From Mesorhizobium sp. J8 (GTDB taxonomy: Bacteria > Pseudomonadota > Alphaproteobacteria > Rhizobiales > Rhizobiaceae), in assembly GCF_016591715.1 (NCBI RefSeq), contig NZ_AP024109.1, forward strand, positions 1,612,001-1,676,000: 64,000 nucleotides of DNA. Direction: 5' to 3'. Below, in pieces: positions 15,874-24,464 of this stretch. The notes beneath the pieces were generated by a model. That model did not search any database. It was not told the DNA's origin and worked only from the letters and a program-made list of their open reading frames with translations. How positions within the stretch are numbered: the first letter of the stretch is position 1; each line of letters starts with the position of its first letter. Both the position numbers and the translations under genes were made by a program.

Positions 15874-16853
15874 GACAGCTTCGTTTCCTCCAGGCCATGA
15901 ATGAGGCCTACCGGCAGGTGATGGCCGAAGACGAATCCGTGATGATCCTGGGTGAGGACATCAGGGGCGGCATTCGCGGCGAGACCAAAGGCTTGCATGC
16001 CGCCTTTGGCGACGATCGGGTCCTGGACACACCAATTTCGGAAGCCGCCTTCACCGGTTTCGCCACCGGTGCCGCGCTGGCTGGTCTGCGCCCGATCGTC
16101 CAGTTCCAGGTCCCGTCCCTAATCTACGTAGCCTTCGACCAGCTGGTCAACCAGGCAGCGAAGATGAGGTTGATGCTGGGTGGCCAGGCTGATCTGCCGG
16201 TTACGTACACGATCATGGTTTCCGGCACGAGAGGCGGCAACGCAGGTCAACATTCCGACAACCCTTATCCGTATCTGGTGCACGCAGGCTTCAAGGTCGT
16301 GTGCCCCTCAACGGCATACGATGCCAAGGGGCTCATGATACAGGCGATCCGAGAACAGGATCCCGTCGTCTTTATCGCGTCCGCGATGTCGCTGCCTCAC
16401 AAAGGCGAGGTGCCGGAGGAAATCTATACGGTGCCGCTGGGCAAAGGACAGGTCAGGCGCGCTGGAACAGACGTGACTGTTGTGGCTGTCGGACATCTTG
16501 TGCCTGAGGCGCTCGCAGTGGCCGAGTCCTTGTCAGAGAAGCGCGGCATCAGCGTGGAAGTCTGGGATCCCCGCACTCTGCTGCCGTTTGACAGAGACGG
16601 CCTGCTTGAGAGCGTGCGCAAGACCGGACGTGTTGTCATTTACGACGACACGAACCGCAGCTGCGGCTACGCCTCCGAAATCAGCGCTATTCTGGGCGAA
16701 CATGCCTTTTCATCTCTGATTGCGCCCATCAAGCGCATCACGCGTGCTGACATCCCGCTACCCTACAATCCCGACCTCGAAGCTGCGGTCTTGCCTTCTC
16801 CAATGCAATTGGAACAAGCGATCTGCTCTGTATGGAGTTATTCGAAATCATGA
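15870..16853 (+). CDS. acoB: Thiamine-diphosphate-dependent dehydrogenase E1, beta subunit
   Basis: A 327-residue protein starting at GTG 15870, which overlaps the alpha stop as GTGA; the frame extends upstream but only antisense-like residues are added. Typical E1-beta features: LGEDI near residue 28, DTPISEAAFTG, and a C-terminal transketolase domain (VEVWDPRTLLPFD). The conserved Glu that activates the thiamine ring sits in LGEDI or ISEAAF. It forms an alpha2beta2 heterotetramer with the preceding subunit. It shares organisation and much sequence with the beta subunit at 28010, so the two modules are paralogues. Confidence 0.85.
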   Translation: MRQLRFLQAMNEAYRQVMAEDESVMILGEDIRGGIRGETKGLHAAFGDDRVLDTPISEAAFTGFATGAALAGLRPIVQFQVPSLIYVAFDQLVNQAAKMRLMLGGQADLPVTYTIMVSGTRGGNAGQHSDNPYPYLVHAGFKVVCPSTAYDAKGLMIQAIREQDPVVFIASAMSLPHKGEVPEEIYTVPLGKGQVRRAGTDVTVVAVGHLVPEALAVAESLSEKRGISVEVWDPRTLLPFDRDGLLESVRKTGRVVIYDDTNRSCGYASEISAILGEHAFSSLIAPIKRITRADIPLPYNPDLEAAVLPSPMQLEQAICSVWSYSKS

Positions 16854-17086
16854 TCGGTATCAAAATCCCCAAGATGGGCGCGGCCACAGTCGAGGTCGAT
16901 CTCACCAAATGGCACGTTTCCAAAGGGTCGACCGTCTCGCCCGGCCAGATCATAGCGGAAGTGGAATCCGAAAAGACGACCATCGAGATCGAAGTGCAAC
17001 ATGCAGGTGTCATAGAGGAAATCTGCGTCCCCGAAGGCACCTCGACTGAGGTGGGTGTGGTCATTTGCCGGCTTCGTCCAACCTGA
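16850..17086 (+). CDS. Stand-alone lipoyl (biotinyl-type) domain protein
   Basis: A 78-residue single domain starting at ATG 16850, overlapping the E1 beta stop (ATGA). IKIPKMG opens the first strand and the lipoylation lysine is in VESEKTTIEIE at the hairpin tip (about residue 43). In normal complexes this domain is the N-terminal arm of E2, fused by linkers to an E3-binding segment and a 230-residue acyltransferase; all of that is absent and the gene simply ends. It is therefore a free acyl or aldehyde carrier for the E1 pair. It could work with an E2 or E3 from elsewhere in the genome or with an unusual acceptor. A biotinyl role is less likely, since MKM is missing. Confidence 0.82.
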   Translation: MIGIKIPKMGAATVEVDLTKWHVSKGSTVSPGQIIAEVESEKTTIEIEVQHAGVIEEICVPEGTSTEVGVVICRLRPT

Positions 17087-17278
17087 TCCATTGGCGCGGG
17101 TGCACGACGCGACGATCGGGCTGCTGCAAGCCACGATCTCGGCGGCAGCCTATAGCGAATAGCGGACACGGTTCACACGTCATGCTGGATCGTGCGTGAG
17201 GCGCGGCGTCGCTAGACTGCCGTGGGTGCCGCATCGAAGGCCCTCAACAGCTTGGCATCAGTTGCGATCGGAGTTGGT

Positions 17279-18052
17279 ATGCAAAGGCCTGGTCACACCG
17301 CGCTAGTTGGGGGACTTGACCTCAACGATCACGTGGCAATCATCACAGGGGCGGCCGGCGGCATCGGAATGGCAACTGCGCGGCTCTTTTATCAAGCGGG
17401 CACAAAGTTGATATTGGCCGATCACGATGAACCGGCCGTGTCAAGCTTTGCCTCAGAGCTCGATGCAACGCGAACGCGGGTAATACCCGTGGCGTATGAT
17501 GCAACCAAGCCATCCGACGCCGATGCTCTTGTTTCGCAGTGCATGAGCCGGTTCGGGCAAATAGATCACCTGGTTCCGGCTGCCGGGATATTTGAAGACC
17601 ACCCGATAGAGAAAATGACAGACGAGCAGTGGCGACGGACAATGTCGGTCAACCTCGATGGTGTCTTTTATGTGTGCCGGCGAGCAATCCCTTTCATCAG
17701 GCCTGGTGGAACTATTGTGACGATATCATCCGGTGCGGCACACTCCGGATCGCCTGGGCACGCGCATTATTCGGCGTCGAAAGGGGGCGTATTGGCTTTT
17801 ACCAAATCATTGGCGAAGGAGCTGGCCCCGAAAATTCGAGTGAATACCGTCTCTCCAGGCACGATAGACACGCCAATGGTCGAGGAATATATGAAAAAAC
17901 ACGGTCCTGAGTGGATTTCCAGGACCCCGGCGGGCCGCATTGGGACAGTTCTGGAAGTGGCGAACGCTGTTGTGTTTCTTTGCAGCGGGGCCTCAAGTTA
18001 TACGTTCGGTCAGGCGATCCATGTCAATGGCGGGTCATATATGGGCGGCTAG
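17279..18052 (+). CDS. Classical SDR-family dehydrogenase
   Basis: A 257-residue protein. ATG 17279 is preferred over a GTG at 17222 because the extra residues are unconserved. Motifs: TGAAGGIGM, VPAAG in place of NNAG, catalytic Ser in SSGAAH, YSASK for Tyr and Lys, and VNGG near the end. The strand 2 end (LADHDE) suggests NAD. It follows the lipoyl gene after a 192-base gap, so it may have its own promoter; the gap contains CCTATAGCGAATAGCGG, which resembles but does not complete the palindromes near 12 kb. Confidence 0.82.
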   Translation: MQRPGHTALVGGLDLNDHVAIITGAAGGIGMATARLFYQAGTKLILADHDEPAVSSFASELDATRTRVIPVAYDATKPSDADALVSQCMSRFGQIDHLVPAAGIFEDHPIEKMTDEQWRRTMSVNLDGVFYVCRRAIPFIRPGGTIVTISSGAAHSGSPGHAHYSASKGGVLAFTKSLAKELAPKIRVNTVSPGTIDTPMVEEYMKKHGPEWISRTPAGRIGTVLEVANAVVFLCSGASSYTFGQAIHVNGGSYMGG

Positions 18053-18133
18053 TGGTCTGTAAGCCTCAACTTCTGAAAATGGGCTGAACGATGCCAGTCA
18101 CACGCGGCGTCGACACAGCTGGTGGGCCAAGAG

Positions 18134-18934
18134 TCATTTAGCCGATTGCCGGGCCACAGTGCAGGAAATCTCCAACGCATCCAGAGGCGTTGGCACCAAC
18201 CGCGTCAGATCTGTTGCATTGGTTTCCAGGAAACCGGCCGCCGCTGCAGACGAAATGGACATCAGCATCGGCTGCTGGAAGGGGAACAATGGCTGGGCTG
18301 AAAGCCGCGCGCGCTCTTCCTCAAAGCTGCTAGGCTGATAGGTAGCAGCAATTTTCCGTGCGAGATCCGGAGCCGAAAATGCAGCAGTTCCCGAAAGCTC
18401 GTAACAGCAGTTGGCATGGGCAACGGGATCACTCAACACAGTCACCGCCGCTTGGGCCAAATCCGTTCTTGCGACAGCCGAAACCCGACCGGTACCGAAA
18501 GGCGTGGTGATCAACCCGCCACGAGGCGCCAAGAGATCACCGATCAGTTCTGCATAAAGACCGTTGCGAAGGATGGTCCATGCCATGCCGCTTGTCCGAA
18601 GCTCGCGCTCGGTCCAGCGATGGGCTAGGGCAAAGCCCAGATGATCACTAGCATGGGTGAGGCTCGTATAAACAACCTGCCTCACCCCTTGAGCGCGGGC
18701 AGCGGCTAAAACAGCACCATGCCTACGCATCACGCAATCGTCTTCGGCAGAGCCCGCCGAAGTCATCAGCAAGGTCTCGATTCCACTCAAGTCAAATGTT
18801 TCGGGTCTGTCGAAGTCGATCTGCCGGTCAGCGCTAGCCGCTCTGCTGGCGGTTAGAATGGCAACGCCTTTTTGCCGTGCCCGTGTTACGATGTGCGACG
18901 CCAACTGGCCCGAGGCTCCGGTGATGAGGATCAT
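18134..18934 (-). CDS. NmrA-like/atypical SDR NAD(P)-binding protein (quinone-reductase QorB type)
   Basis: A 266-residue protein from ATG 18934, convergent with the preceding SDR. MILITGASGQLASHIV gives the atypical G-x-x-G-x-L nucleotide loop; there is no YxxxK. VVYTSLTHASDH and WTILRNGLYAEL are typical of the NmrA/HSCARG/QorB branch, which covers NADPH-dependent quinone reductases and redox sensors. Further upstream on the same strand is only a truncated LysR gene, so its regulator may be broken. Confidence 0.78.
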   Translation of the reverse strand: MILITGASGQLASHIVTRARQKGVAILTASRAASADRQIDFDRPETFDLSGIETLLMTSAGSAEDDCVMRRHGAVLAAARAQGVRQVVYTSLTHASDHLGFALAHRWTERELRTSGMAWTILRNGLYAELIGDLLAPRGGLITTPFGTGRVSAVARTDLAQAAVTVLSDPVAHANCCYELSGTAAFSAPDLARKIAATYQPSSFEEERARLSAQPLFPFQQPMLMSISSAAAAGFLETNATDLTRLVPTPLDALEISCTVARQSAK

Positions 18935-19245
18935 GGCTCTTCCTTTCGTCGATGTGTGGCACCCAATCCCATCTTCGGGGTTGGGGGTTTGGTTCAAACC
19001 ATTGACGCGAGATGGGTCGGTTGTGCCAATCAGCGGCATCTCATGGGAAACGCACCGGCCATGAACGATGATATGCCGACGCTGAGCAGTTGGCCATCTC
19101 CTACCGGCAATCCGGCCCTTGCCCGTTGAGACGGCGGCAAGGTTTGTCCATTGTGGCATTCTGGCTCTGGACGACCTAGCGAAACGACCCGGTCGCTCGT
19201 CTTGAGGTGATCGACTTGCGATGCAAATGAGGGGCGCGGGAAAAG

Positions 19246-19581
19246 TCAACCAGAGGCACGTGAACGCATCCGCTGAGCCGGTCGAGACGCTCGACCATCA
19301 TCGCCGCGCTTAATGGCGATAAGGGCATCGGATGCTACTGCAAAACTGCTTGCAAGAGCAGTGTAAAGGTCCCTCCCAGCCTCGGTAAGAGCCATGCCGG
19401 ACGTTGCCTCCAAAAACAGCGGGGCACCAAGCTCTTCCTCAATGATTTTAACCTGTCGACCGATCACTTCCACCGTCACGCCAAGGTCGCAAGCTGCTCG
19501 GTGGAAAGAGAGGTGGCGAGCAGATGCCTCGAACGCCTCGAGAGCAGCGAAAAATGCGAGATCATAACATCGATGGGTCAT
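19246..19581 (-). pseudogene. Truncated LysR-family (GcvA-like) regulator, DNA-binding domain only
   Basis: From ATG 19581, 111 residues. The LysR helix-turn-helix is readable (FEASARHLSFHRAACDLGV, then GAPLFLEATSGMALTEAG), but the frame stops soon after and the 200-residue effector domain is absent. Substitutions such as VTVEVIGRQV where functional relatives have VTQAAVSRHI suggest the DNA-reading helix has decayed. Compare the intact relative at 34265. Treated as a relic. Confidence 0.65.
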
Positions 19582-20178
19582 TGAACACGCCAGTCGACGG
19601 GCAGCGAGCTGGTGGCCATTTCGTCCTCTGTGTCTACAAGTTTGCGACCGCCGCCAGTCCACAGGTATTCCAATCCAGTGACGGCATCTTGATGGCGCTC
19701 CTGCAAGTTGCGTGCCGACCATTAGGACTGGCACGGCTGCCGCACCAAACTCTCTATTCCCGACAGAGCGAAGTCCTCGGCTATGTTGGAGGGGTGCCGA
19801 CATCTTTGTCCGACCTGGGACAAACTTGTGAGCTTGGGAGCGGGTCAGCCTGAAAGGCCGCCGGCGCGCGCTCTCAACGGGCCTGTGGGGGGCGCCGGAG
19901 CGACCGGTGATGGTGCCATCTGGTAAGATCTGCGTCGAAGCCAACTGGCTTTTTCAGAATGTCGAGGGCTTATTTTGTCGGAATGCCGCGATTGTGGAGA
20001 GACGGGCGCGAGATGATCGGCATTGAGACCGCGCGACTGAGGGGATTTCGTCGCGGCAGGCGGCTATGGCGAGAAGAGGGCGTGCGGACCATTCTGCCCG
20101 ACAGACAGAGCTTAGAAACGAGCGGGTGAGTTGGCGCCGCTGCATTTTGAGAAGGGATCCTGTAGGCTCATGCCATCC
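19582..20178. other. Gene-free interval
   Basis: No gene, tandem repeat or hairpin I can support. Short open frames on both strands have no recognisable fold. This may be the decayed remainder of whatever accompanied the truncated LysR gene. Confidence 0.35.
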
Positions 20179-21114
20179 TCAGTCGCTTGCAGAGGGCAAT
20201 TGCTGACATGATAAGCTGCCGTCGAAAATTTGCAGAAGGCTCTTTGCCACATAATCGGGAGCACTGTTCTCCTCTTCGCACACGCGACCATTGAAACCGG
20301 TGCTTACGAGAACCGCATCGAGCCCGGCGGCCTTCGCGCCCTTTATATCGGTATCGATCTGATCGCCCACCATCAAAAGACGATCGGTGCCGGCCCGAGC
20401 GATGCTCTCCTCGAAAATCGCTCTTCCAGGCTTTCCCATGAACTCCGCTGTTATAGGAGGAGCTCCGAAGGGTGCCAGCCCAGCTTGAAGCATTGGCCCT
20501 ATTATGCCTGGTCCAAATACGAGAGAGCCTTGCCCATTGGGATAGATCTTGTCCGCGTTTGCGATAATCAAACGGGGCATCTCGCCGAGCTCGACCAGCC
20601 GGCATTGGAAAGTGGAGAGAATGTGGTCGGCAGCTCGTTTGAAATCGAAGCCTTCGTCATCGAGTACGACCAGCGTGTCGAATGTCTCGCCTATGTCGGC
20701 GCAATGAAGATTTGGGTGTTGGCCAAAAACCTGATGTGCAGCATGCGCGCTTCCGAGGTAGGAAACTTGTCGCCCAGATGCCAACTCCTCGAGCACGCGA
20801 CGCCGTGCGACACCTCCTGCTGACACGATACGATCGACCGCCGGGATCGGAAGCCCGGCGCGGCAAAGACGCGTGAAGATTGCCTCATTCGATCCACTGC
20901 TGATATTGGTGACTATGTAATATGGTGGGCCGAGCACGTTCAGTGCCGCCAAGAGATCGGCAGCACCAGGAAGAGCGGTATTTTCGCTGATAAGCGTTCC
21001 TGTCGCATCGAACAGTATAGCCTCGTAGCAATTTGCCAAAGCTGAAGAAGGACACTGAGGCGCCGGCAGCCGGTCGGCGATGTCGGTCGCTCCGGCCTTT
21101 CGAGTATTGATCAT
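20179..21114 (-). CDS. HAD-superfamily IIA phosphatase-like protein with DxT nucleophile motif
   Basis: A 311-residue protein; ATG 21114 overlaps the stop of the upstream transaminase (ATGA), the last gene of the cluster. HAD motif I reads LFDATGTL (D36, T38), motif II is TNISSGSNE, and motif IV is GDQIDTDIKGA. The C2A-type cap fits the NagD family of sugar- or nucleotide-phosphate phosphatases. The second aspartate of the usual DxD, the general acid/base of phosphatases, is threonine. That change is also found in phosphoglucomutase-unlike HADs such as ATPases and phosphonatases, so the activity may be altered. It likely removes phosphate from an intermediate made by the transaminase and aldolase. 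Confidence 0.75.
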   Translation of the reverse strand: MINTRKAGATDIADRLPAPQCPSSALANCYEAILFDATGTLISENTALPGAADLLAALNVLGPPYYIVTNISSGSNEAIFTRLCRAGLPIPAVDRIVSAGGVARRRVLEELASGRQVSYLGSAHAAHQVFGQHPNLHCADIGETFDTLVVLDDEGFDFKRAADHILSTFQCRLVELGEMPRLIIANADKIYPNGQGSLVFGPGIIGPMLQAGLAPFGAPPITAEFMGKPGRAIFEESIARAGTDRLLMVGDQIDTDIKGAKAAGLDAVLVSTGFNGRVCEEENSAPDYVAKSLLQIFDGSLSCQQLPSASD

Positions 21115-22334
21115 GATTCGCCGTAAGCCAGTTTGTGACTGGGCGCGATTATCTTTTTGGACATTGTGCCGGCCTCGCACATTTGGCTGTAAGCCCAGTC
21201 TAGCCACTCGCATAGCACCGCCAAGTCATCAGCCTCGACCGTGGGGCCGGCCCATATTCGAAATCCTGGTGGGGCATCACCATAACTCCAGATGTCCAAA
21301 GCAGCGCCTTCCGCTTCGAGGAGCCGGATCATGCCGCTGACGATCTTGGCACGGTCTTTCTCCTCGCTGCCGCCCGGCGGCTCTGGTGAAAGCCTAAGAG
21401 TAATAGAGCAGCTGGAGCGTGCTGCCGGATTGGCGCAAAGCCAATCGATCCAAGAAGTAGCCTTCACCCAGTCGGCCATCACGGAATAGTTGTCGGCAAC
21501 CTTGTTCACAAGCGCAGGCAATCCACCGCACGCTTCGGCCCAGTCGAGCGCTGAATGGATATCTTCAACCGCGAACATACTGGGCGTCGAGATCGTCCTG
21601 CCGCCAAAGAAGGCACTGTTCACTGATCCGTCGGAATTGTGTAGCCTCATTAGCTTGGCTACAGGCCTGCCTACGCCTGCCTTCAACCGACCCTGCGCCC
21701 TAGGGGAGAGTGCGATCATACCGTGGCCACCCTCGCCACCCAGCGCCTTCTGCCATGACCAGCACAGAGCATCCACGCGGTCGACGTCGATGTGCCTCGT
21801 AAATGCGGCCGAGACGGCATCCGCGATTACAAGACCTTCGCGATCCCGAGGGATCCAATCGAGATCGGGTGGGCAAACGCCACTGCTGGTGCCGTTCAGC
21901 ACCACAACGATGTCGTGATCCGCATCGATCCCGCTGGTGTTCGGAAAATCTCCATAGCAACAGCTGTGCCGCCTTTGAGGAGCCAGGGCCAACGCATCGA
22001 TCTCATGTGCCCAATAGTGTGAGAAACTGTCTGACAAGAATGTCTCGACTGGAACTGGACCGAGTAGATTTTGCAAGGCCATGCTGCAGGCCCCAGTGCC
22101 CGAACCGGGCACGATTCCACAGAGCCAGCTATCGGGCAGCCCAAGCAAACAACCCATGCGCGTGATTACCGCCGCGAGCCTTTTTGCACCCTCGGAGCTC
22201 CTGTGGCTTCGCCCCATGTAGCGCAACATGGCCGGGTGAACACTCCAACCGGGATGTTTACGGCAAGGGCCAGATGAAAACCGGGGATCGCTGGGAAGAG
22301 CCGAAGGTTTCCCTGCTGCATGTGCCAAACTCAT
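21111..22334 (-). CDS. Class V aminotransferase, phosphoserine-aminotransferase (SerC)-like
   Basis: A 407-residue protein from ATG 22334. FSSGPCRKHPGW at residues 19-30 is the substrate-phosphate region of SerC. The cofactor lysine is in CWSWQKALGGEGG, and HNSDGSVNSAFFGG follows. This matches the SerC branch found in alphaproteobacteria and archaea, which makes phosphoserine from phosphohydroxypyruvate. Alphaproteobacteria have a housekeeping serC next to serA; here it sits between a HAD phosphatase and an HMGL-type aldolase, so it probably aminates a different phosphorylated 2-oxo acid or aldehyde. It overlaps the phosphatase by 4 bases and follows the aldolase by 50. Confidence 0.78.
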   Translation of the reverse strand: MSLAHAAGKPSALPSDPRFSSGPCRKHPGWSVHPAMLRYMGRSHRSSEGAKRLAAVITRMGCLLGLPDSWLCGIVPGSGTGACSMALQNLLGPVPVETFLSDSFSHYWAHEIDALALAPQRRHSCCYGDFPNTSGIDADHDIVVVLNGTSSGVCPPDLDWIPRDREGLVIADAVSAAFTRHIDVDRVDALCWSWQKALGGEGGHGMIALSPRAQGRLKAGVGRPVAKLMRLHNSDGSVNSAFFGGRTISTPSMFAVEDIHSALDWAEACGGLPALVNKVADNYSVMADWVKATSWIDWLCANPAARSSCSITLRLSPEPPGGSEEKDRAKIVSGMIRLLEAEGAALDIWSYGDAPPGFRIWAGPTVEADDLAVLCEWLDWAYSQMCEAGTMSKKIIAPSHKLAYGES

Positions 22335-22384
22335 GGATTCCTCCGGACTGCGAAGACCCGCACCCTCAACGAAGCTATCAACGA

Positions 22385-23410
22385 TCAGGTGATGTCTTGT
22401 TCCGTCAACGCCGACAGCTTTTCATCGACGAAAGTTGCCCTTTCGTCAGCGCTCAAGCTTGAAAGTCGGCTGATGATCGTTGCGTCGGTTCGCGTCCCGC
22501 CGGCACGAAGCTTTTGAACATAGGTCGGATGGATAGAGTTTGAGCCGGCGAACTGATAAGCCGCGCTGCTGCCCCAGCCATGCTGCTTGCGGAGCGGATC
22601 GAAGTGACGCAGCACGTGTTCAAGGAGTCCTCTTTCCATGGACGGATCTAGACCGGCAAGCATCGGCAGGAGTTGCTCACTGGCTGTGTTGCCTGCCCCG
22701 CGGCCCATGCCTCCCATGGTGCAGTCTATCCAGCTCGCTCCTGCCATCGCGGCTTTCAGCGAATTGACCAGCGCATACCCGCGATTGTCATGGCCGTGGA
22801 AGCCAATCGCAGGTTTAAGTCGCGCTGCAAACCTACTGACAAGGGCCTCAACTCGGATCGGCGTCATCGAGCCAAATGAATCGGCGATGTACAAGACCTC
22901 AACGGTTTCGACTTGTTCTGCCTCTTTGAGGCACGTCTCAATCTCGACTGCGTTGGCAGCGTCGATTTGCATGAGATTCATGAACACGCGGAACCCCCTG
23001 CGAGACAGCTCGTCGCAAATCTTCCCGGAGGCAGCCAAGTTCTTGTAATGCGTCGCTATACGAATGGTCGTGATAGCACCCGGCTCCAGTCCTTCTGTCA
23101 GGCGGCTGACGGCCAGGGGCAGCGGCAGTTCACTCGCAAGCACATCCTTGGCGTCCATCATCACACATGCTTCGACCAAGAGAGCAGCCGCCACCTTTCG
23201 GGTCTTGCTGCTCGTCAGATTGGCAAAGTATCCGTGGTTCTCGGGCTTTCCAGCTAGCCCAAGTTCTACCATTTGAATCGGAAGAGTGTTGATGATGCCG
23301 ACATAATCTGACACGAGATCCGGTGGGAAATTCCAATCGGTGTAATAGCCGCCGTCCCTCAACGTACAGTCTAGGATGCTTAAATCACTTCGCTCTATGT
23401 TCGACATCAT
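22385..23410 (-). CDS. HMGL-like (DRE-TIM) aldolase
   Basis: A 341-residue TIM-barrel enzyme; ATGs at 23410 and 23407 are both possible starts. ILDCTLRDGGYYTDW carries the DRE-type metal and catalytic residues (Asp, Arg, Asp), and GFHGHDNRG gives the two metal-binding histidines. GGMGRGAGN is the usual active-site loop. The family includes 4-hydroxy-2-oxovalerate aldolase, HMG-CoA lyase, isopropylmalate and homocitrate synthases; this short single-domain form most resembles the aldolases found in polysaccharide and natural-product clusters. It lies between an SDR (36 bases upstream) and the SerC-like transaminase. Confidence 0.8.
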   Translation of the reverse strand: MMSNIERSDLSILDCTLRDGGYYTDWNFPPDLVSDYVGIINTLPIQMVELGLAGKPENHGYFANLTSSKTRKVAAALLVEACVMMDAKDVLASELPLPLAVSRLTEGLEPGAITTIRIATHYKNLAASGKICDELSRRGFRVFMNLMQIDAANAVEIETCLKEAEQVETVEVLYIADSFGSMTPIRVEALVSRFAARLKPAIGFHGHDNRGYALVNSLKAAMAGASWIDCTMGGMGRGAGNTASEQLLPMLAGLDPSMERGLLEHVLRHFDPLRKQHGWGSSAAYQFAGSNSIHPTYVQKLRAGGTRTDATIISRLSSLSADERATFVDEKLSALTEQDIT

Positions 23411-23446
23411 CAAATCCCGGCTAATCCATGGATGCAGAAGATCTAG

Positions 23447-24253
23447 TCAGCTCGCCGCATAACCCCCATCGACATAGAGAATCTCACCCGTTACGAAGGA
23501 GGCGGCCGAGCTCGCAAGGAAAATGTACGGGCCGAAATATTCAGTTAAGTCTCCGCGGCGTTGCATAGGCGTGAGCGCCAAAGCGCGGCGCTGATAAGAG
23601 CTATCGATATTTTGGTGTGCGCCATCCATGAAGTTATTTATGAATCCAGGCGCAACAGCGTTTACGCGAATACCTTTGTTGGCCCATTCCACCGCCAGGG
23701 TGCGCGTCAACTGATTCACCCCGCCCTTGGTTGCAGCATAGACGGCGAGCCCAGGGATTCCGAGCGAACCGGCGACGGAGGAAGTCATGATGATGCTGCC
23801 GCCCCCTTGATCGAGCATCGCTCTGGCGGCGAATTTGGCACAGTAGTAATAACCACGCAGGTTCGTATCGACGATTTCGTCCCATTCCGCCTCTTCGTAG
23901 CATTGTGCTGGCTTGATGATGTCGATACCGGCATTGCAGATCATCACGTCGATGCGCCCAAATCGGTCGACCGCACCACTGATCAGTGCCCCGCAATCAC
24001 CGTGCGACTGCACATCAGCGCGAATAGCGCAGACGTTGATCCCCAGGTGCGCGAGTTCCGCCTCGGCTTCGGTCAATTCCTCGCTGTTGTGTGACGAAAG
24101 AACTATCGTCGCCCCCAACTTTCCAAAGCACGTAGCGAGTGACTTTCCCAGACCGCGGCTTGAGCCTGAGATGCAGACCACCTTGCCATCAACGCCGAAG
24201 AGCTCTCGATATCCTTCAGGGCCAACGCCGGAATTAGGGGTTGTGTGGGTCAT
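23447..24253 (-). CDS. Classical SDR-family dehydrogenase
   Basis: A 268-residue protein from ATG 24253 with a 20-residue N-terminal arm before the Rossmann strand. Motifs: SGSSRGLGKS, CNAG, SSVAG with catalytic Ser, YAATKGG with Tyr and Lys, and DGGYAAS at the end. It resembles gluconate 5-dehydrogenase or 3-oxoacyl reductase types. It leads the tight group with aldolase, transaminase and phosphatase, so it probably reduces or oxidises an intermediate of the same unknown pathway. Confidence 0.83.
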   Translation of the reverse strand: MTHTTPNSGVGPEGYRELFGVDGKVVCISGSSRGLGKSLATCFGKLGATIVLSSHNSEELTEAEAELAHLGINVCAIRADVQSHGDCGALISGAVDRFGRIDVMICNAGIDIIKPAQCYEEAEWDEIVDTNLRGYYYCAKFAARAMLDQGGGSIIMTSSVAGSLGIPGLAVYAATKGGVNQLTRTLAVEWANKGIRVNAVAPGFINNFMDGAHQNIDSSYQRRALALTPMQRRGDLTEYFGPYIFLASSAASFVTGEILYVDGGYAAS

Positions 24254-24464
24254 AATGGATCGCTCACTTCTCCGCTTTGGTGCAGACCAACGTCCCGGAA
24301 GCCAAGCTTGGCGTGAAGGGCACCGCCAGACGCCACGTTAACCGGGTAGTTCTCACGTTTGAGCCATCGCGAGCCCTCGGATGGACATTGAATCGATTGC
24401 AATAGGTGATCGCCCCGTCTGCATTGGCCTCCCATTCAACAGATCCTGATGCGTGCCCGTTTGT

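Noticed and set aside
17148..17165. CCTATAGCGAATAGCGG as a third CTATAGG palindrome
   Set aside because: The right arm does not complete the palindrome.
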